A DNA stretch of 64,000 nucleotides from Nonomuraea turkmeniaca (GCF_005889735.1 NZ_VCKY01000026.1:1-64000); one strand, 5' to 3'; positions 46,305-54,310 are shown, counted from the stretch's first letter. Numbers and translations are program-made. Notes: generated by a model not told the origin, from the letters alone.

Positions 46305-46474
46305 CTCCACTCCTCAGGTACAAGACATGTTGGTTACGGCCGCGCCTAACCAGGCGGCCGTACGACCAGCAAATCCCGGATTTTGTGGCGTTTTGTCGTT
46401 CTTGACGGATTCCATACGGCCGCGTCCCGAATATTGACGCCGTTCCTACGGGGGCCGGACGACGGCGCCGCAGC

Positions 46475-46640
46475 GTGTTGATCGCCTTCGTCAACGGCGC
46501 ACCCGCCCGAGGCCTCGCCTCGCCGTTCGGCCGCCAGCACATCAACGTGATCGGCACCTACACCTTCGCGCTGATGCCGCCCGGACAGGCCCTCCTGGTG
46601 GAAGCTGCGCAGGGCCTCACGACCGGACGGCGGCCACGTC
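46475..46640 (+). pseudogene. possible C-terminal relic of a Tn3-family transposase
   Basis: A plus-strand frame in the 409-bp space between the kdp leader and the DUF1707 gene reads GLASPFGRQHINVIGTYTFA followed by a Pro-rich tail. Tn3-family transposases end with an L-S-P-x-x-x-x-H-I-N-x-x-G-x-Y-x-F-x-L segment, which this matches. Nothing upstream of ~15 residues before it is recognisable, and no terminal inverted repeats were found. The match is short, so the call is tentative. The kdp promoter must lie in 46305-46470; no clear -35/-10 pair was picked out. Confidence 0.4.
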
Positions 46641-46713
46641 ATGGCGCACTACGAAGTCGCACCACGCGCGAGATGGCAGGACCCGGATACCGCGATATCC
46701 GGGCTCTGCCGCG

Positions 46714-47190
46714 TCACCGGCGCGGCGCCTGCCACCGCGTGTCGAGCCGGCCGTGCCGCATTCGGTACGGCACAGCATGGTGGCGATCAGCGGGGACGCG
46801 GGGCTCGGGCGCGCTGCGCACCGCGCTGGTCAGGTCCAGCATCACGTCGCACCACGCGGTGCGCAGCGCCAGCCGGTACGGCAGCGTCCACCGGCCGTCA
46901 CGGCGCACCGAGCCGTGCCGCTCCTTGATGGTGAGCAGTTCGGCGGCCGGCGTCCCAGTGAACGGCAGCGTGAGTGCGCCATCCCTGCCTGGCACCGCGA
47001 TCAGATCGGTGAATAGCGGGGCCAGCGCGTCGATGGTGCGGGCGGCCAGCGCCGCGTCCAGCCGCTCGTCGAACTCGACCGGGTCGAGCCGGCCGTCGGC
47101 GACGGCGGCGCGCAGCACTTCGGTGACCCGGTCGCGGTCCTCGTCGGACGCGCGCAGCGAGGGTGCGGAGGACTTCTCAAGACCCTGCAC
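46714..47190 (-). CDS. DUF1707 domain protein
   Basis: 158 residues from a GTG at 47190 with AGGAG 7 nt upstream. The N-terminal ~50 residues are a textbook DUF1707 domain (LRASDEDRDRVTEVLRAAVA and DPVEFDERLDAALAARTIDA). A second conserved region follows (HGSVRRDGRWTLPYRLALRT). After about residue 130 the sequence departs from the family pattern and is Arg/His-rich, so the C-terminus may be frameshifted or truncated. DUF1707 proteins are widespread in actinobacteria, often small membrane or cytosolic proteins; function unknown. Confidence 0.8.
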   Translation of the reverse strand: MQGLEKSSAPSLRASDEDRDRVTEVLRAAVADGRLDPVEFDERLDAALAARTIDALAPLFTDLIAVPGRDGALTLPFTGTPAAELLTIKERHGSVRRDGRWTLPYRLALRTAWCDVMLDLTSAVRSAPEPRVPADRHHAVPYRMRHGRLDTRWQAPRR

Positions 47191-47419
47191 GTGGATCTCC
47201 TGTGTCGTTCATCGGGGTCTCTTCGTTGGCCCAGACGGTGTCACTCGCAGAACACCTGCACCTTGGTGCCGGCCTCGCCGACGTCGAGAACCCTCGCCAG
47301 AGTGTGGTGTGCGAGGAGCGTACGGGGCACAAACGGGCCGCGGACGCGATCGCCGCAGGCGAGCAGTCACAGCGGTGGCGGGCGGCCCGTACGCGCCCTC
47401 GCCTGTCATTGGTTCGTGG

Positions 47420-48628
47420 TTACGCGTCCCAGGTGACGGGGAGGCTCTTGACCCCGTAGATGTCGGCGCTCTCCGGGCGCAGGGCGATCTCTTCGGCGGG
47501 TACGGCCAGGCGCAGTGTGGGGAAGCGGTTGAGGAGTGCGGGGAGGGCGACTCGCATTTCGACGCGGGCGAGCTGCTGGCCCAGGCATTGGTGGATGCCG
47601 TGGCTGAAGGCCAGGTGACCGCCGTCCTGCCTGTGCACGTTGAGCGCGTGGGGGTCGGGGAAGCGCTCGGGGTCGCGGTTGGCGGTGTGGAGGGACAGGA
47701 TGACCGTCGTACCGGCCGTGATGGTGTGGCCGCCCAGCTCGATGTCCTCCAGCGCGACCCGGAAGAACTGCTTGGCGACGCTCAGATACCGCAGCAGCTC
47801 TTCCACGGCCGGGTCGGTGAGCGCGGGCTCGGCGCGCAGCGCGGCAAGCTGGTCCGGGTTCTGCAGCAGCGCGAAGGTGCCCAGCGCCAGCATGTTCGCG
47901 GTGGTGTCGAATCCGGCCGACAGCAGGATCAGGGCCATCCCCTGCAGCTCCTCATCGGTCAGATCGCTGTCGAGCAGGTCGCTGAGCACGTCGTCGGTGG
48001 GGTTGGCGCGCTTGGCGGCCACCAGCTCCGCAAGGTACTGCTGGGTCGCGATGTAGGCCGCCATCAGCTCCTCGTCGCTGACCTCCCCGCCGAGGAACTT
48101 GTCGATGTTCTCCTGGAAGAAGCCCCGGTCCGCGTCCGGCACCCCCAGCAGCTCACAGATCACGATGGCGGGGATCGGCTTGGCGAACGCGGTCACCAGG
48201 TCCGCCGACGGCCCGGCCTTCTCCATCGCGTCCAGGTGCTCGGCGGTGACCTGCTCGACGCGCTCGGTGAGCAGTCGCATCCGCCGCACGGTGAACTTGC
48301 CCACCAGCGGCTTGCGGTAGCGGCTGTGCTGAGGCTCGTCCATCAGCAGGAACTCGCCGGGCGGCGCCGGGGGGACCTCGATGTCGCCGTAGTCGACCAG
48401 CGGGTGGTGGCGCATGAGCTCCCTGCGCGAGCTGAACCGAGGGTCGGCCAGGACCGACCGGACCAGTTCGTAGCCGGTGATCAACCAGCCCTGGTGTCCG
48501 TCAGGGAAGGGGAAGCGGCTGATCGGGCCGTGCTCACGGGCCTCGACCAGTTCCTTGGGCGGGTCGAAGGGACAGCCGGCCTGACGCGCCGTCGGCATCG
48601 TGGTGACGGTGTGGAGGGATTCACTCAT
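47420..48628 (-). CDS. cytochrome P450
   Basis: 402 residues from the ATG at 48628 (AAGGAAAG upstream); the frame's extra 26 residues to 48706 lack signals. Bacterial class I P450: I-helix oxygen-binding LLSAGFDTTANML, K-helix E-x-x-R in EELLRYL, heme loop FSHGIHQCLGQQLARVE with the Cys ligand. QCLGQQLARVEM is typical of actinomycete CYP105/CYP107-like enzymes. No ferredoxin or reductase gene is adjacent, so the redox partner is elsewhere. The substrate is unknown; such enzymes often tailor secondary metabolites, but no biosynthetic genes are next to it. Confidence 0.93.
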   Translation of the reverse strand: MSESLHTVTTMPTARQAGCPFDPPKELVEAREHGPISRFPFPDGHQGWLITGYELVRSVLADPRFSSRRELMRHHPLVDYGDIEVPPAPPGEFLLMDEPQHSRYRKPLVGKFTVRRMRLLTERVEQVTAEHLDAMEKAGPSADLVTAFAKPIPAIVICELLGVPDADRGFFQENIDKFLGGEVSDEELMAAYIATQQYLAELVAAKRANPTDDVLSDLLDSDLTDEELQGMALILLSAGFDTTANMLALGTFALLQNPDQLAALRAEPALTDPAVEELLRYLSVAKQFFRVALEDIELGGHTITAGTTVILSLHTANRDPERFPDPHALNVHRQDGGHLAFSHGIHQCLGQQLARVEMRVALPALLNRFPTLRLAVPAEEIALRPESADIYGVKSLPVTWDA

Positions 48629-48825
48629 GATCTTTCCTTGTCTCGCGATAGGACGTGTTGTGTGGAGCTCGAAGGGTGCGTTGCAAGGGATGGCAGCGAG
48701 CCACATGCTCTGGCGGGTATGCCGACCCGTGTCGGCGGCGGTGCGGGGGTCGCTCCGGCGACCGCGCCGCGATCTGCCTGTTCGCCCTGCTCATCGGGAT
48801 CAGGGACAAGCCCGACCGGTACGAC

Positions 48826-49587
48826 CTAGGAGATCTTGCGGCGGTAGGTGTTCATGGCGAAGACGTAGGCGACGATGAGGATGCCGACACACCAGGCGAG
48901 GGCGATCCAGATGTCGGTGCCGACCGGTTGCTGGCTGAACAGGTTGCGAAGGGCGTTGACGATAGAGGTGACCGGCTGGTGCTCGGCGAAGACGCGCAGC
49001 GGGCCGGGCATGGTGTCGGTGGGCACGAAGGCCGAGCTGAGGAAGGGCAGGAAGATGAGCGGGTAGGAGAACGCGCTCGCGCCGTCCACGGACTTCGCGG
49101 TGAGACCAGGGATGACGGCGATCCAGGTCAACGCCAGGGTGAACAGGATCAGGATGCCGGCGACCGAGAGCCACGCCAGCACTCCCGCCCCCGAGCGGAA
49201 GCCCATGAGCAGGGCCACGAGCACGACGACCACGAGTGAGATCAGATTGGCGACCAGCGAGGTCAGCACGTGCGCCCACAACACCGACGACCGCGCGATC
49301 GGCATGGACTGGAAGCGCTCGAAGATGCCGCCCTTCATGTCCATGAACAGCCGGAATGCGGTGTAGGCGATGCCCGAGGCGACCGTGATCAACAGAATGC
49401 CGGGCAGCAGGTAGTTCACATACGAAACCGACCCGGTGTTGATCGCGCCGCCGAACACGTAGACGAACATCAGCATCATGGCGATCGGCATGATCGCGGT
49501 CGTGACGATGGTGTCCATGCTGCGGGTGATGTGGCGCAGGGAGCGTCCCAGTAGGACGGCGGTGTCGCCGAAGAAATGCTTGCTCAT
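48826..49587 (-). CDS. ABC-2 type transporter permease (DrrB-like)
   Basis: 253 residues with six membrane helices. Features: LRHITRSMDTIVTTAIMPIA near the N-terminus and PLIFLPFLSSAFVPTDTMPG near the end, the latter a hallmark of DrrB/NodJ-type permeases. It follows the ATPase gene by 9 bp. With a DrrA-like ATPase and a PadR regulator, this forms a small-molecule exporter, perhaps for self-resistance or stress. Confidence 0.9.
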   Translation of the reverse strand: MSKHFFGDTAVLLGRSLRHITRSMDTIVTTAIMPIAMMLMFVYVFGGAINTGSVSYVNYLLPGILLITVASGIAYTAFRLFMDMKGGIFERFQSMPIARSSVLWAHVLTSLVANLISLVVVVLVALLMGFRSGAGVLAWLSVAGILILFTLALTWIAVIPGLTAKSVDGASAFSYPLIFLPFLSSAFVPTDTMPGPLRVFAEHQPVTSIVNALRNLFSQQPVGTDIWIALAWCVGILIVAYVFAMNTYRRKIS

Positions 49588-49596
49588 CGTTGCTCC

Positions 49597-50388
49597 TTAC
49601 GCGTTCGTGCCGGCGTTGCGGTTCTTGCCGTCGGCACCGACGAGCGCGAGGAAGACGTCCTCGAGGGTCGGCTGCTTTTCGACGTATTCGACCTTCGCGG
49701 GCGGGAGTAGCTGCTTGAGCTCGGCGAGGGTGCCGTTGACGATGATCCGGCCCTCGTGGAGGATCGCGATCCGGTCGGCGAGTTGTTCGGCCTCGTCCAG
49801 ATACTGCGTCGTGAGCAGCACCGTCGTACCCCGGCCGGCGAGCTCCCTGACGGCCTGCCACACCTCGATGCGCGCCTGGGGGTCGAGCCCGGTCGTCGGC
49901 TCGTCGAGGAAGACGACCGGCGGGTTGCCGATGAGGCTCATCGCGATGTCGAGGCGGCGGCGCATGCCACCCGAATACGTCGACACCTTCCGCGCGCCCG
50001 CGTCGGTCAGCGAGAAACGCTCGAGCAGGTCGTCGGCGATCTTGCCGGGATTCTTGAGATGCCGTAACCGGGCGACCAGCACCAGGTTCTCCCGCCCGCT
50101 GAGGATCTCATCGACGGCGGCGAACTGTCCGGTGAGACTGATCGACTCCCGCACGTCCGCCGCCTGCGCGGCGACGTCGAAGCCGTTCACGCGGGCCATG
50201 CCCGCGTCGGCCTTGAGCAGCGTGGACAGGATCTTCACGGCCGTGGTCTTGCCCGCCCCGTTCGAGCCGAGCAGGGCGAAGATGCTGCCCCGCGCCACGT
50301 CGAAGTCCACGCCGCGCAGCACCCGCAGCTCCTTGTACGACTTCTCCAGGCCTTGCACCTGGATCGCCGGAGCTTGCTGTGTCGTCAT
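49597..50388 (-). CDS. ABC transporter ATP-binding protein (DrrA-like)
   Basis: 263 residues. Walker A LLGSNGAGKTTAVKIL, Q-loop in SLTGQFAAVDEILSGRENL, signature STYSGGMRRRLDIAMSL, Walker B VVFLDEPTTGLDPQAR and switch in LLTTQYLDEAEQLADR. The TGQFAAVDE and LTTQYLDEA strings are typical of daunorubicin-resistance DrrA. It lacks the long C-terminal extension of DrrA (about 330 residues). Start overlaps the DUF1048 stop by 1 nt. Confidence 0.93.
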   Translation of the reverse strand: MTTQQAPAIQVQGLEKSYKELRVLRGVDFDVARGSIFALLGSNGAGKTTAVKILSTLLKADAGMARVNGFDVAAQAADVRESISLTGQFAAVDEILSGRENLVLVARLRHLKNPGKIADDLLERFSLTDAGARKVSTYSGGMRRRLDIAMSLIGNPPVVFLDEPTTGLDPQARIEVWQAVRELAGRGTTVLLTTQYLDEAEQLADRIAILHEGRIIVNGTLAELKQLLPPAKVEYVEKQPTLEDVFLALVGADGKNRNAGTNA

Positions 50389-50801
50389 CAGTCTGTCCTG
50401 TCCTTTCTTGCGGTGTCTTCGCCGGCGGCGCGCTCGACGGCGCTGGTGAAGCGGTTCCGCTCCCGGGCTCTGTACTGCCCGATCGGGTAGTTGGCCACGA
50501 ACGCCTCGACGAACTCCACGGGGTCTTCCCCGAAGATGTCGCGGATCGGGGTGCCGTCCGCCACGCTCTGTTCGAACAGATCGGCGAGGTCCTCGTACAT
50601 CGCCATCGCGCCGGCGCCGTCCGCCGGTCCGAAGTGCATCAGGTACCGCTCCAGCGCTTCGACTGCCGTGCGATAGTTCTCGGGAAGCTGCTTGATGCGC
50701 GCCTTGTACTGCCGGTAGCGCCGCTTGTCCTCGAGCGACCCCGTGATGATCTCCAGGTACTGCAGGTAGCGGCTCTTCGGCTCGCCCGACCCTGTGGCCA
50801 T
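50388..50801 (-). CDS. DUF1048 family protein
   Basis: 137 residues from the ATG at 50801. The family core is visible: DKRRYRQYKARIKQLPENYRTAV and IFGEDPVEFVEAFVANYPIG. DUF1048 proteins are small helical cytosolic proteins usually encoded between PadR regulators and ABC exporters, as here; their role is not established. A degraded second copy lies upstream of padR (51450-51590). Confidence 0.9.
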   Translation of the reverse strand: MATGSGEPKSRYLQYLEIITGSLEDKRRYRQYKARIKQLPENYRTAVEALERYLMHFGPADGAGAMAMYEDLADLFEQSVADGTPIRDIFGEDPVEFVEAFVANYPIGQYRARERNRFTSAVERAAGEDTARKDRTD

Positions 50802-50803
50802 GT

Positions 50804-51133
50804 CTAATTGCCTCCTTTGCGGAGCTGTTCGAGCCTCTCGGCGAGGAAGCTCCAGGTCCTCCAGAACTCTTCGAGGTACTCCCGTCCCTGAGCGTTCAGG
50901 GAGTACACCTTGCGCGGCGGCCCCTTCTCGGACGGGACCTTCTCCACGTCGACCAGGCCGCGCTGCTCGACCCGGACCAGCAGCGCGTAGATGGTGCCCT
51001 CGGCGATGTCGGAGAAGCCCTGATCCCGCAGCCACGCCGTGATCTCGTAGCCGTACGCGGGCCGGGCGGACAGGATCGCGAGGACGACGCCCTCCAGCGT
51101 TCCCTTGAGCATCTCCGTCATCTGCTTGCCCAT
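50804..51133 (-). CDS. PadR family transcriptional regulator
   Basis: 109 residues, a short PadR made of the winged helix alone: LEGVVLAILSARPAYGYEIT, then EGTIYALLVRVEQRGLVDV and a wing ending KVYSLNAQGREYLEEFW. It begins the operon padR-DUF1048-drrA-drrB-like, each gene 0-9 bp from the next. Two 19-bp repeats lie 25-66 bp upstream of the start. Confidence 0.92.
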   Translation of the reverse strand: MGKQMTEMLKGTLEGVVLAILSARPAYGYEITAWLRDQGFSDIAEGTIYALLVRVEQRGLVDVEKVPSEKGPPRKVYSLNAQGREYLEEFWRTWSFLAERLEQLRKGGN

Positions 51134-51157
51134 GGAAACCCCCCTTCAGCTACTCCA

Positions 51158-51199
51158 TAACGCTAACTACCGGTACAAAGTAACACTGACTACTGGTAC
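51158..51199. promoter_or_regulatory. candidate PadR operator: 19-bp direct repeat
   Basis: TAACGCTAACTACCGGTAC (51158-51176) and TAACACTGACTACTGGTAC (51181-51199) agree at 16 of 19 positions, 23 bp apart, just upstream of padR. The core TACCGGTA is itself palindromic. Position and quality support an autoregulatory PadR site. Confidence 0.6.
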
Positions 51200-51449
51200 T
51201 TAGCAACACCGAATAGCTAGGGTGCGATCGGGGATCGTGAGCATGTGGGTGCGAGCGCCGCGAGCGCTGAACTGTTCATGGCATCCACCATCGCCGGTCG
51301 CGCTGATACCGGGCTGTTGCGGTGCTGACACGACACCGCGGCAGACCCGATCGCCGCCGGGACGTCCGCCGGCCTGGGGCGCCTCCCGATGCGGCAGCGC
51401 ACAGCGCTGCAGCGTCGCCTGGCTTCCCCAGGCCCCTGCACGTGGGTCG

Positions 51450-51590
51450 CGGGCCCGTCGCCACGGCTCGTCGCCCGTCACGCGATCGATGGCGTCGGTC
51501 AGCCGTTCCGCTTGCGGATGATCCACTGACCCTCGGGGTGCTTCGGCGAACTCCACAGGGTCCTCCCCGACGGCTTCGCGGATCGGGGGT
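51450..51590 (-). pseudogene. DUF1048 gene relic
   Basis: A minus-strand stretch reads PPIREAVGEDPVEFAEA, then (after a shift of frame) HPEGQWIIRKR, then (back in frame) RLTDAIDRVTGDEP. Joined, this is the C-terminal half of DUF1048, like GEDPVEFVEAFVANYPIG in the intact gene at 50388-50801, and DNA similarity to that gene is visible. Two compensating frameshifts and loss of the N-terminal half mark it as dead. The remaining 51200-51676 DNA shows nothing else. Confidence 0.65.
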
Positions 51591-51676
51591 TCGATTCGCC
51601 GCGCTCTGCTGTAACGGGCGCGGCCTCGGAGAGATGTTCCAGCATCCTCCCGGGGGCCTGTCCAACCGGACGGCGC

Positions 51677-52099
51677 CTACTCGCAGAAGACACGCAAGTG
51701 GCCATCGGACTGCTCGAGCTCCACGACCGCCTCGTCGAGGTGCTCCACGAGCGCCTCGAGGTGTTCTGGCTTGAGCTGCGTCAGATCGAACGGCACACCC
51801 GACTTGCTCAGCTCGGCGTTGGCCCGCTGCAGTGCCTGCGGCGGGATCAGGGCCGCCAGCTGCACGCCGGCCCGCAGCAGCTGCAGCGGCACCCGCACGT
51901 TGAGCCGCCCCGACTCGCCGTCCTCGAGGAACTCCATCACCACCCGCAGGTACTTCGCCTTGCCTTTCGGCCGGGCGGCGGGACTGGCGGCCGCCGGCGG
52001 CTGGGCTCGTTCGAGTGCGGCGATGAGCCGCTCCGCCTCCTCTGCGGTGATCTTGCCCTCGGCGAGCATGTCGAGGATGTCCTTGCGCTGTTCGTTCAT
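51677..52099 (-). CDS. small protein with SHOCT-like/YvlB-type N-terminal domain
   Basis: 140 residues from the ATG at 52099 (GGAGAGG upstream). The N-terminus (MNEQRKDILDMLAEGKITAE then EAERLIAALE) is the helical unit found at the start of YvlB/LiaX-type proteins and in SHOCT-like domains. The rest has alternating strands and helices (YLRVVMEFLEDGESGRLNVR; VPLQLLRAGVQLAALIPPQA). Last gene of the DUF2089 operon. Homologous sets occur in many Gram-positives; a cell-envelope stress role is suspected for YvlB relatives. Confidence 0.75.
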   Translation of the reverse strand: MNEQRKDILDMLAEGKITAEEAERLIAALERAQPPAAASPAARPKGKAKYLRVVMEFLEDGESGRLNVRVPLQLLRAGVQLAALIPPQALQRANAELSKSGVPFDLTQLKPEHLEALVEHLDEAVVELEQSDGHLRVFCE

Positions 52100-52110
52100 C
52101 GCAACCTCTC

Positions 52111-52368
52111 CTATCGGATGGCTACGAGCACAGCCGTACGGCTGTACTCGACGTCGACCCGGGTACCGGGCAACGCGGAGACGATGCGCCAGCCGGTGCC
52201 GAGTGCCCGCACCACACTGACGCTGAACACGAGGCAGGCCACAGCCGCCCCCACTACGACCAGGACCACGACCGGCGAGAGCACGAGCACCATGGGAAGC
52301 ACCGGGACCCACACCCGGATCGGACGACGGCCCGGGCGTTTTACCCGCACGGTCAGCAACTGCGGCAT
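52111..52368 (-). CDS. small membrane protein of the DUF2089 operon
   Basis: 85 residues from the ATG at 52368, which overlaps the DUF2089 stop by 1 nt (TGATG). A basic N-terminus (PQLLTVRVKRPGRRPIRVWV) is followed by one or two hydrophobic helices (LPMVLVLSPVVVLVVVGAAV; ACLVFSVSVVRALG). It is membrane-bound with a short C-terminal tail (VDVEYSRTAVLVAIR). I do not know a family name; its fixed place between DUF2089 and SHOCT-like genes suggests joint function. Confidence 0.7.
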   Translation of the reverse strand: MPQLLTVRVKRPGRRPIRVWVPVLPMVLVLSPVVVLVVVGAAVACLVFSVSVVRALGTGWRIVSALPGTRVDVEYSRTAVLVAIR

Positions 52369-52745
52369 CACGTCGGCCCCTCCAGTTCGGACAACGCCTG
52401 CTGTGCGGTGATCTCGCCGCGGCGCAACCGATCGATGATGTCGGCCCGCGACGGCGCCGGATCGGTCTCGACGAAGTCGAGCATCTGCGTGATCCGGTTC
52501 AGTCGTGCTTTGATCGTCGGGTAGCTCACCCCGAAGATCCGTTCCATCTGCTTGATGGAACCGTGGCACCGCACGAACGCCGTGACGAAGACCTGATCCT
52601 CGACGCTGAGCTGAGCCAGTTGCGGCAGCTCGAACTCGCCCTCGATAGCGACGCCGTTGCCTGTCAGGCGCACCCGCTCGACGAGGAACGGCTGGCCCCG
52701 GGTCAGGTTCGTGAGCTCCTGCCAGTCCATCGCCTGATCTGTCAT
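52368..52745 (-). CDS. DUF2089 family DNA-binding-like protein
   Basis: 125 residues from the ATG at 52745. The DUF2089 core is clear: LSVEDQVFVTAFVRCHGSIK, then MERIFGVSYPTIKARLNRI, a helix-turn-helix that resembles RsaL/sigma-region-4 folds; the C-terminus is a SHOCT-like tail (DIIDRLRRGEITAQQALSEL). The mRNA appears leaderless: the ATG lies 7 nt past a perfect -10. The alternative upstream ATG at 52805 would place the promoter inside the gene and is AT-rich, so it is rejected. Likely autoregulatory first gene of a three-gene operon. Confidence 0.85.
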   Translation of the reverse strand: MTDQAMDWQELTNLTRGQPFLVERVRLTGNGVAIEGEFELPQLAQLSVEDQVFVTAFVRCHGSIKQMERIFGVSYPTIKARLNRITQMLDFVETDPAPSRADIIDRLRRGEITAQQALSELEGPT

Positions 52746-52752
52746 ACCTAAA

Positions 52753-52790
52753 GATATATCGGACCAGTTATCAACTTTCAAGAAGTTGAT
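52753..52790 (-). promoter_or_regulatory. promoter and overlapping operator of the DUF2089 operon
   Basis: Minus strand: -35 TTGAAA (52781-52776), 17-bp spacer, -10 TATATC (52758-52753). The ATG begins 7 nt after the -10, so transcription should start at or next to the A: a leaderless mRNA. ATCAACTT (52770-52777) and AAGTTGAT (52783-52790) form a perfect 8-bp inverted repeat covering the -35, an ideal repressor site, probably for the DUF2089 protein. Confidence 0.7.
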
Positions 52791-52929
52791 CTTAATTTTC
52801 TTCATACTTGCGTCCTTCGGGCTTCTTGCTGCTCGCGACCGCGATGCCGCATGCCGTGAATCGAGGGTGACCCGTGATGGTGCCGAGCCGAGATCCATGC
52901 CGCGATCTCGCGCCGCTGCTGCGTCGCGC

Positions 52930-53110
52930 GGAGAGGTTCGACAGGACCAGGACGGAAGATGTCGGGAGAGATTTTGTTGCCCACCGTGAAGCGCTCCGGC
53001 TCGGCTCGTCGCCCGAGCTGCGCGCCTCTCATGCGGACCGGGAGGTCGCCCTCGGCGATGACCCGGTTCGGCTCGACGCTCATCTGCGGAACTGCTCGAA
53101 GTATGCGCCC
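52930..53110 (-). pseudogene. possible NTF2/SnoaL-like relic
   Basis: A minus-strand stretch reads AYFEQF in one frame and VEPNRVIAEGDLPV in another, with a later DIFR. The V-I-A-E-G-D-L strand and the D-I-F-R strand are typical of NTF2-like/SnoaL proteins (usually followed by an E-H-W segment, absent here). Stops and shifts break it. The match is short; treat as a hint. Confidence 0.25.
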
Positions 53111-53204
53111 AGTTCCGTCTTCACGCCCGGCATTCCGCTGGGGTGTTCGGGCTGTGCTCGTGGCACTCGGGGCCCACGTACCTGTCGACGGCGGACAGGT
53201 CCTT

Positions 53205-53335
53205 GCCCGCCCGGAGCGATCGACGTCGCCGGGGGCACGTCGGCTTCGCCGCCGACACGTCGCTACGCCAGCATCTGCACGCCGCCATCGGCGTCTCACC
53301 GCTTACCTACCGGCGCACCTTCCGGGGCGCCCTGC
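53205..53335 (+). pseudogene. C-terminal relic of a GlxA/AraC-type regulator
   Basis: In one plus-strand frame: VGFAADTSLRQHLHAAIGVS then PLTYRRTFRG. This is the second helix-turn-helix of GlxA-like AraC-family regulators. The preceding I-D-V-A segment lies in another frame, and no upstream domain survives. Together with the hint at 52930-53110, the 52746-53546 space is decayed DNA with no intact gene. Confidence 0.55.
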
Positions 53336-53546
53336 CATCGAACCGCGGAGCATCACCGGAGATACCGCTCCTCAAACGCGGTGATGAACTGGGGTGGCAT
53401 CGGGGTCGCGCCGCAGACCGCGAGGCCCACCGTCGCAGGTCAGCGGTATGTCCGTGGAAAATCCCTCCGGTCCGGGACAGGGGGTGACCCGACGGAGCGG
53501 GGTACGGCGGTTCCGGGGGCGTGTCGCCGTCGGGTGATGCGGCGCG

Positions 53547-54134
53547 TCAGCTCTGTTGTGTGGCGTCCAGCAGCGTGAGGGCGTTGTGGATGCCCTGCTC
53601 GAGGACGGCGTCGGCGAGTTGCCGGTCGGCCAGGGCGCGGGAGAGTTGCAGTGTGCCGACCATTCCCGCATAGACGGTGAGCGTCTTGACGCGTGCCGAC
53701 TGCGGGTCGTGCGGCGCCAGACGCGCGGCGAAGTCGTCGATGATGTCCAGCACACCGGCGGTGTAGGCCTGCCTGGTCACGTCCGTGCAGCGGCCGATCT
53801 CGTCGAGCAGGGCGGCTGACGGGCAGCCTTCGCCGGGGTTGTCGCGGTGCTCGGGCGACAGGTACTGACGCACGATCTGCTCGACTCCGGCGCGTCCCGG
53901 CGCCACCGCGCTGAGGTTTTCGCGCTGTTCGCGAAGCTGGTCGGCGACGGTGGTGGCGACCAGCTCCTCCTTGGATGCGAAGTGGGCGTAGAAGGCGCCA
54001 TTGGTCAGTCCCGCGTCCGCCATGAGCGTGGCGACTCCGGAGCCGTCGATGCCGTCCTTCTTGAGCCGGCGGCCGGCGGTCTCGATGATCCGCTGCCTCG
54101 TCGCCTGCTTGTGCTCCTTGCTGTACCGCACCAC
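53547..54134 (-). CDS. TetR family transcriptional regulator
   Basis: 195 residues. TetR HTH in residues about 15-60 (RIIETAGRRLKKDGIDGSGV; LMADAGLTNGAFYAHFASKE). The C-terminal ligand domain resembles the TetR_C branch near AcrR/BetI with PGEGCPSAALLDEIGR. It is divergent from the plus-strand genes at 54311-57369 and an 18-bp direct repeat lies between them. Probable regulator of the oxidoreductase/hydrolase/SDR set. Confidence 0.9.
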   Translation of the reverse strand: MVRYSKEHKQATRQRIIETAGRRLKKDGIDGSGVATLMADAGLTNGAFYAHFASKEELVATTVADQLREQRENLSAVAPGRAGVEQIVRQYLSPEHRDNPGEGCPSAALLDEIGRCTDVTRQAYTAGVLDIIDDFAARLAPHDPQSARVKTLTVYAGMVGTLQLSRALADRQLADAVLEQGIHNALTLLDATQQS

Positions 54135-54185
54135 GCGCTCCTCCTCCGGCGGGAGGTCCCACGCGCCTCCCCATACCCCATCTTC

Positions 54186-54265
54186 GTACGATCATAATCT
54201 AAATTCGGCGGAACCCTTGTGCTCGGGCGGCGTCTCATCCTATGGTCGTATGGTCATAATCTAAA
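54186..54265. promoter_or_regulatory. 18-bp direct repeats upstream of tetR and the divergent genes
   Basis: GTACGATCATAATCTAAA (54186-54203) and GTATGGTCATAATCTAAA (54248-54265) match at 16 of 18 positions, 62 bp apart. One lies about 50 bp before tetR, the other about 45 bp before the truncated hydrolase, where the two divergent promoters should be. Both contain TTAGATTATGA on the minus strand. Likely TetR operators. Confidence 0.55.
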
Positions 54266-54310
54266 GGCGATGCACGAGCAGCGTGCGCAGCACTGAGCAG
54301 GAGCGTCACC

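Noticed and set aside
52746..52805. Upstream ATG (52805) for the DUF2089 gene
   Set aside because: The 20 added codons are AT-rich and coincide with a near-consensus promoter and palindrome; leaderless start at 52745 fits better.
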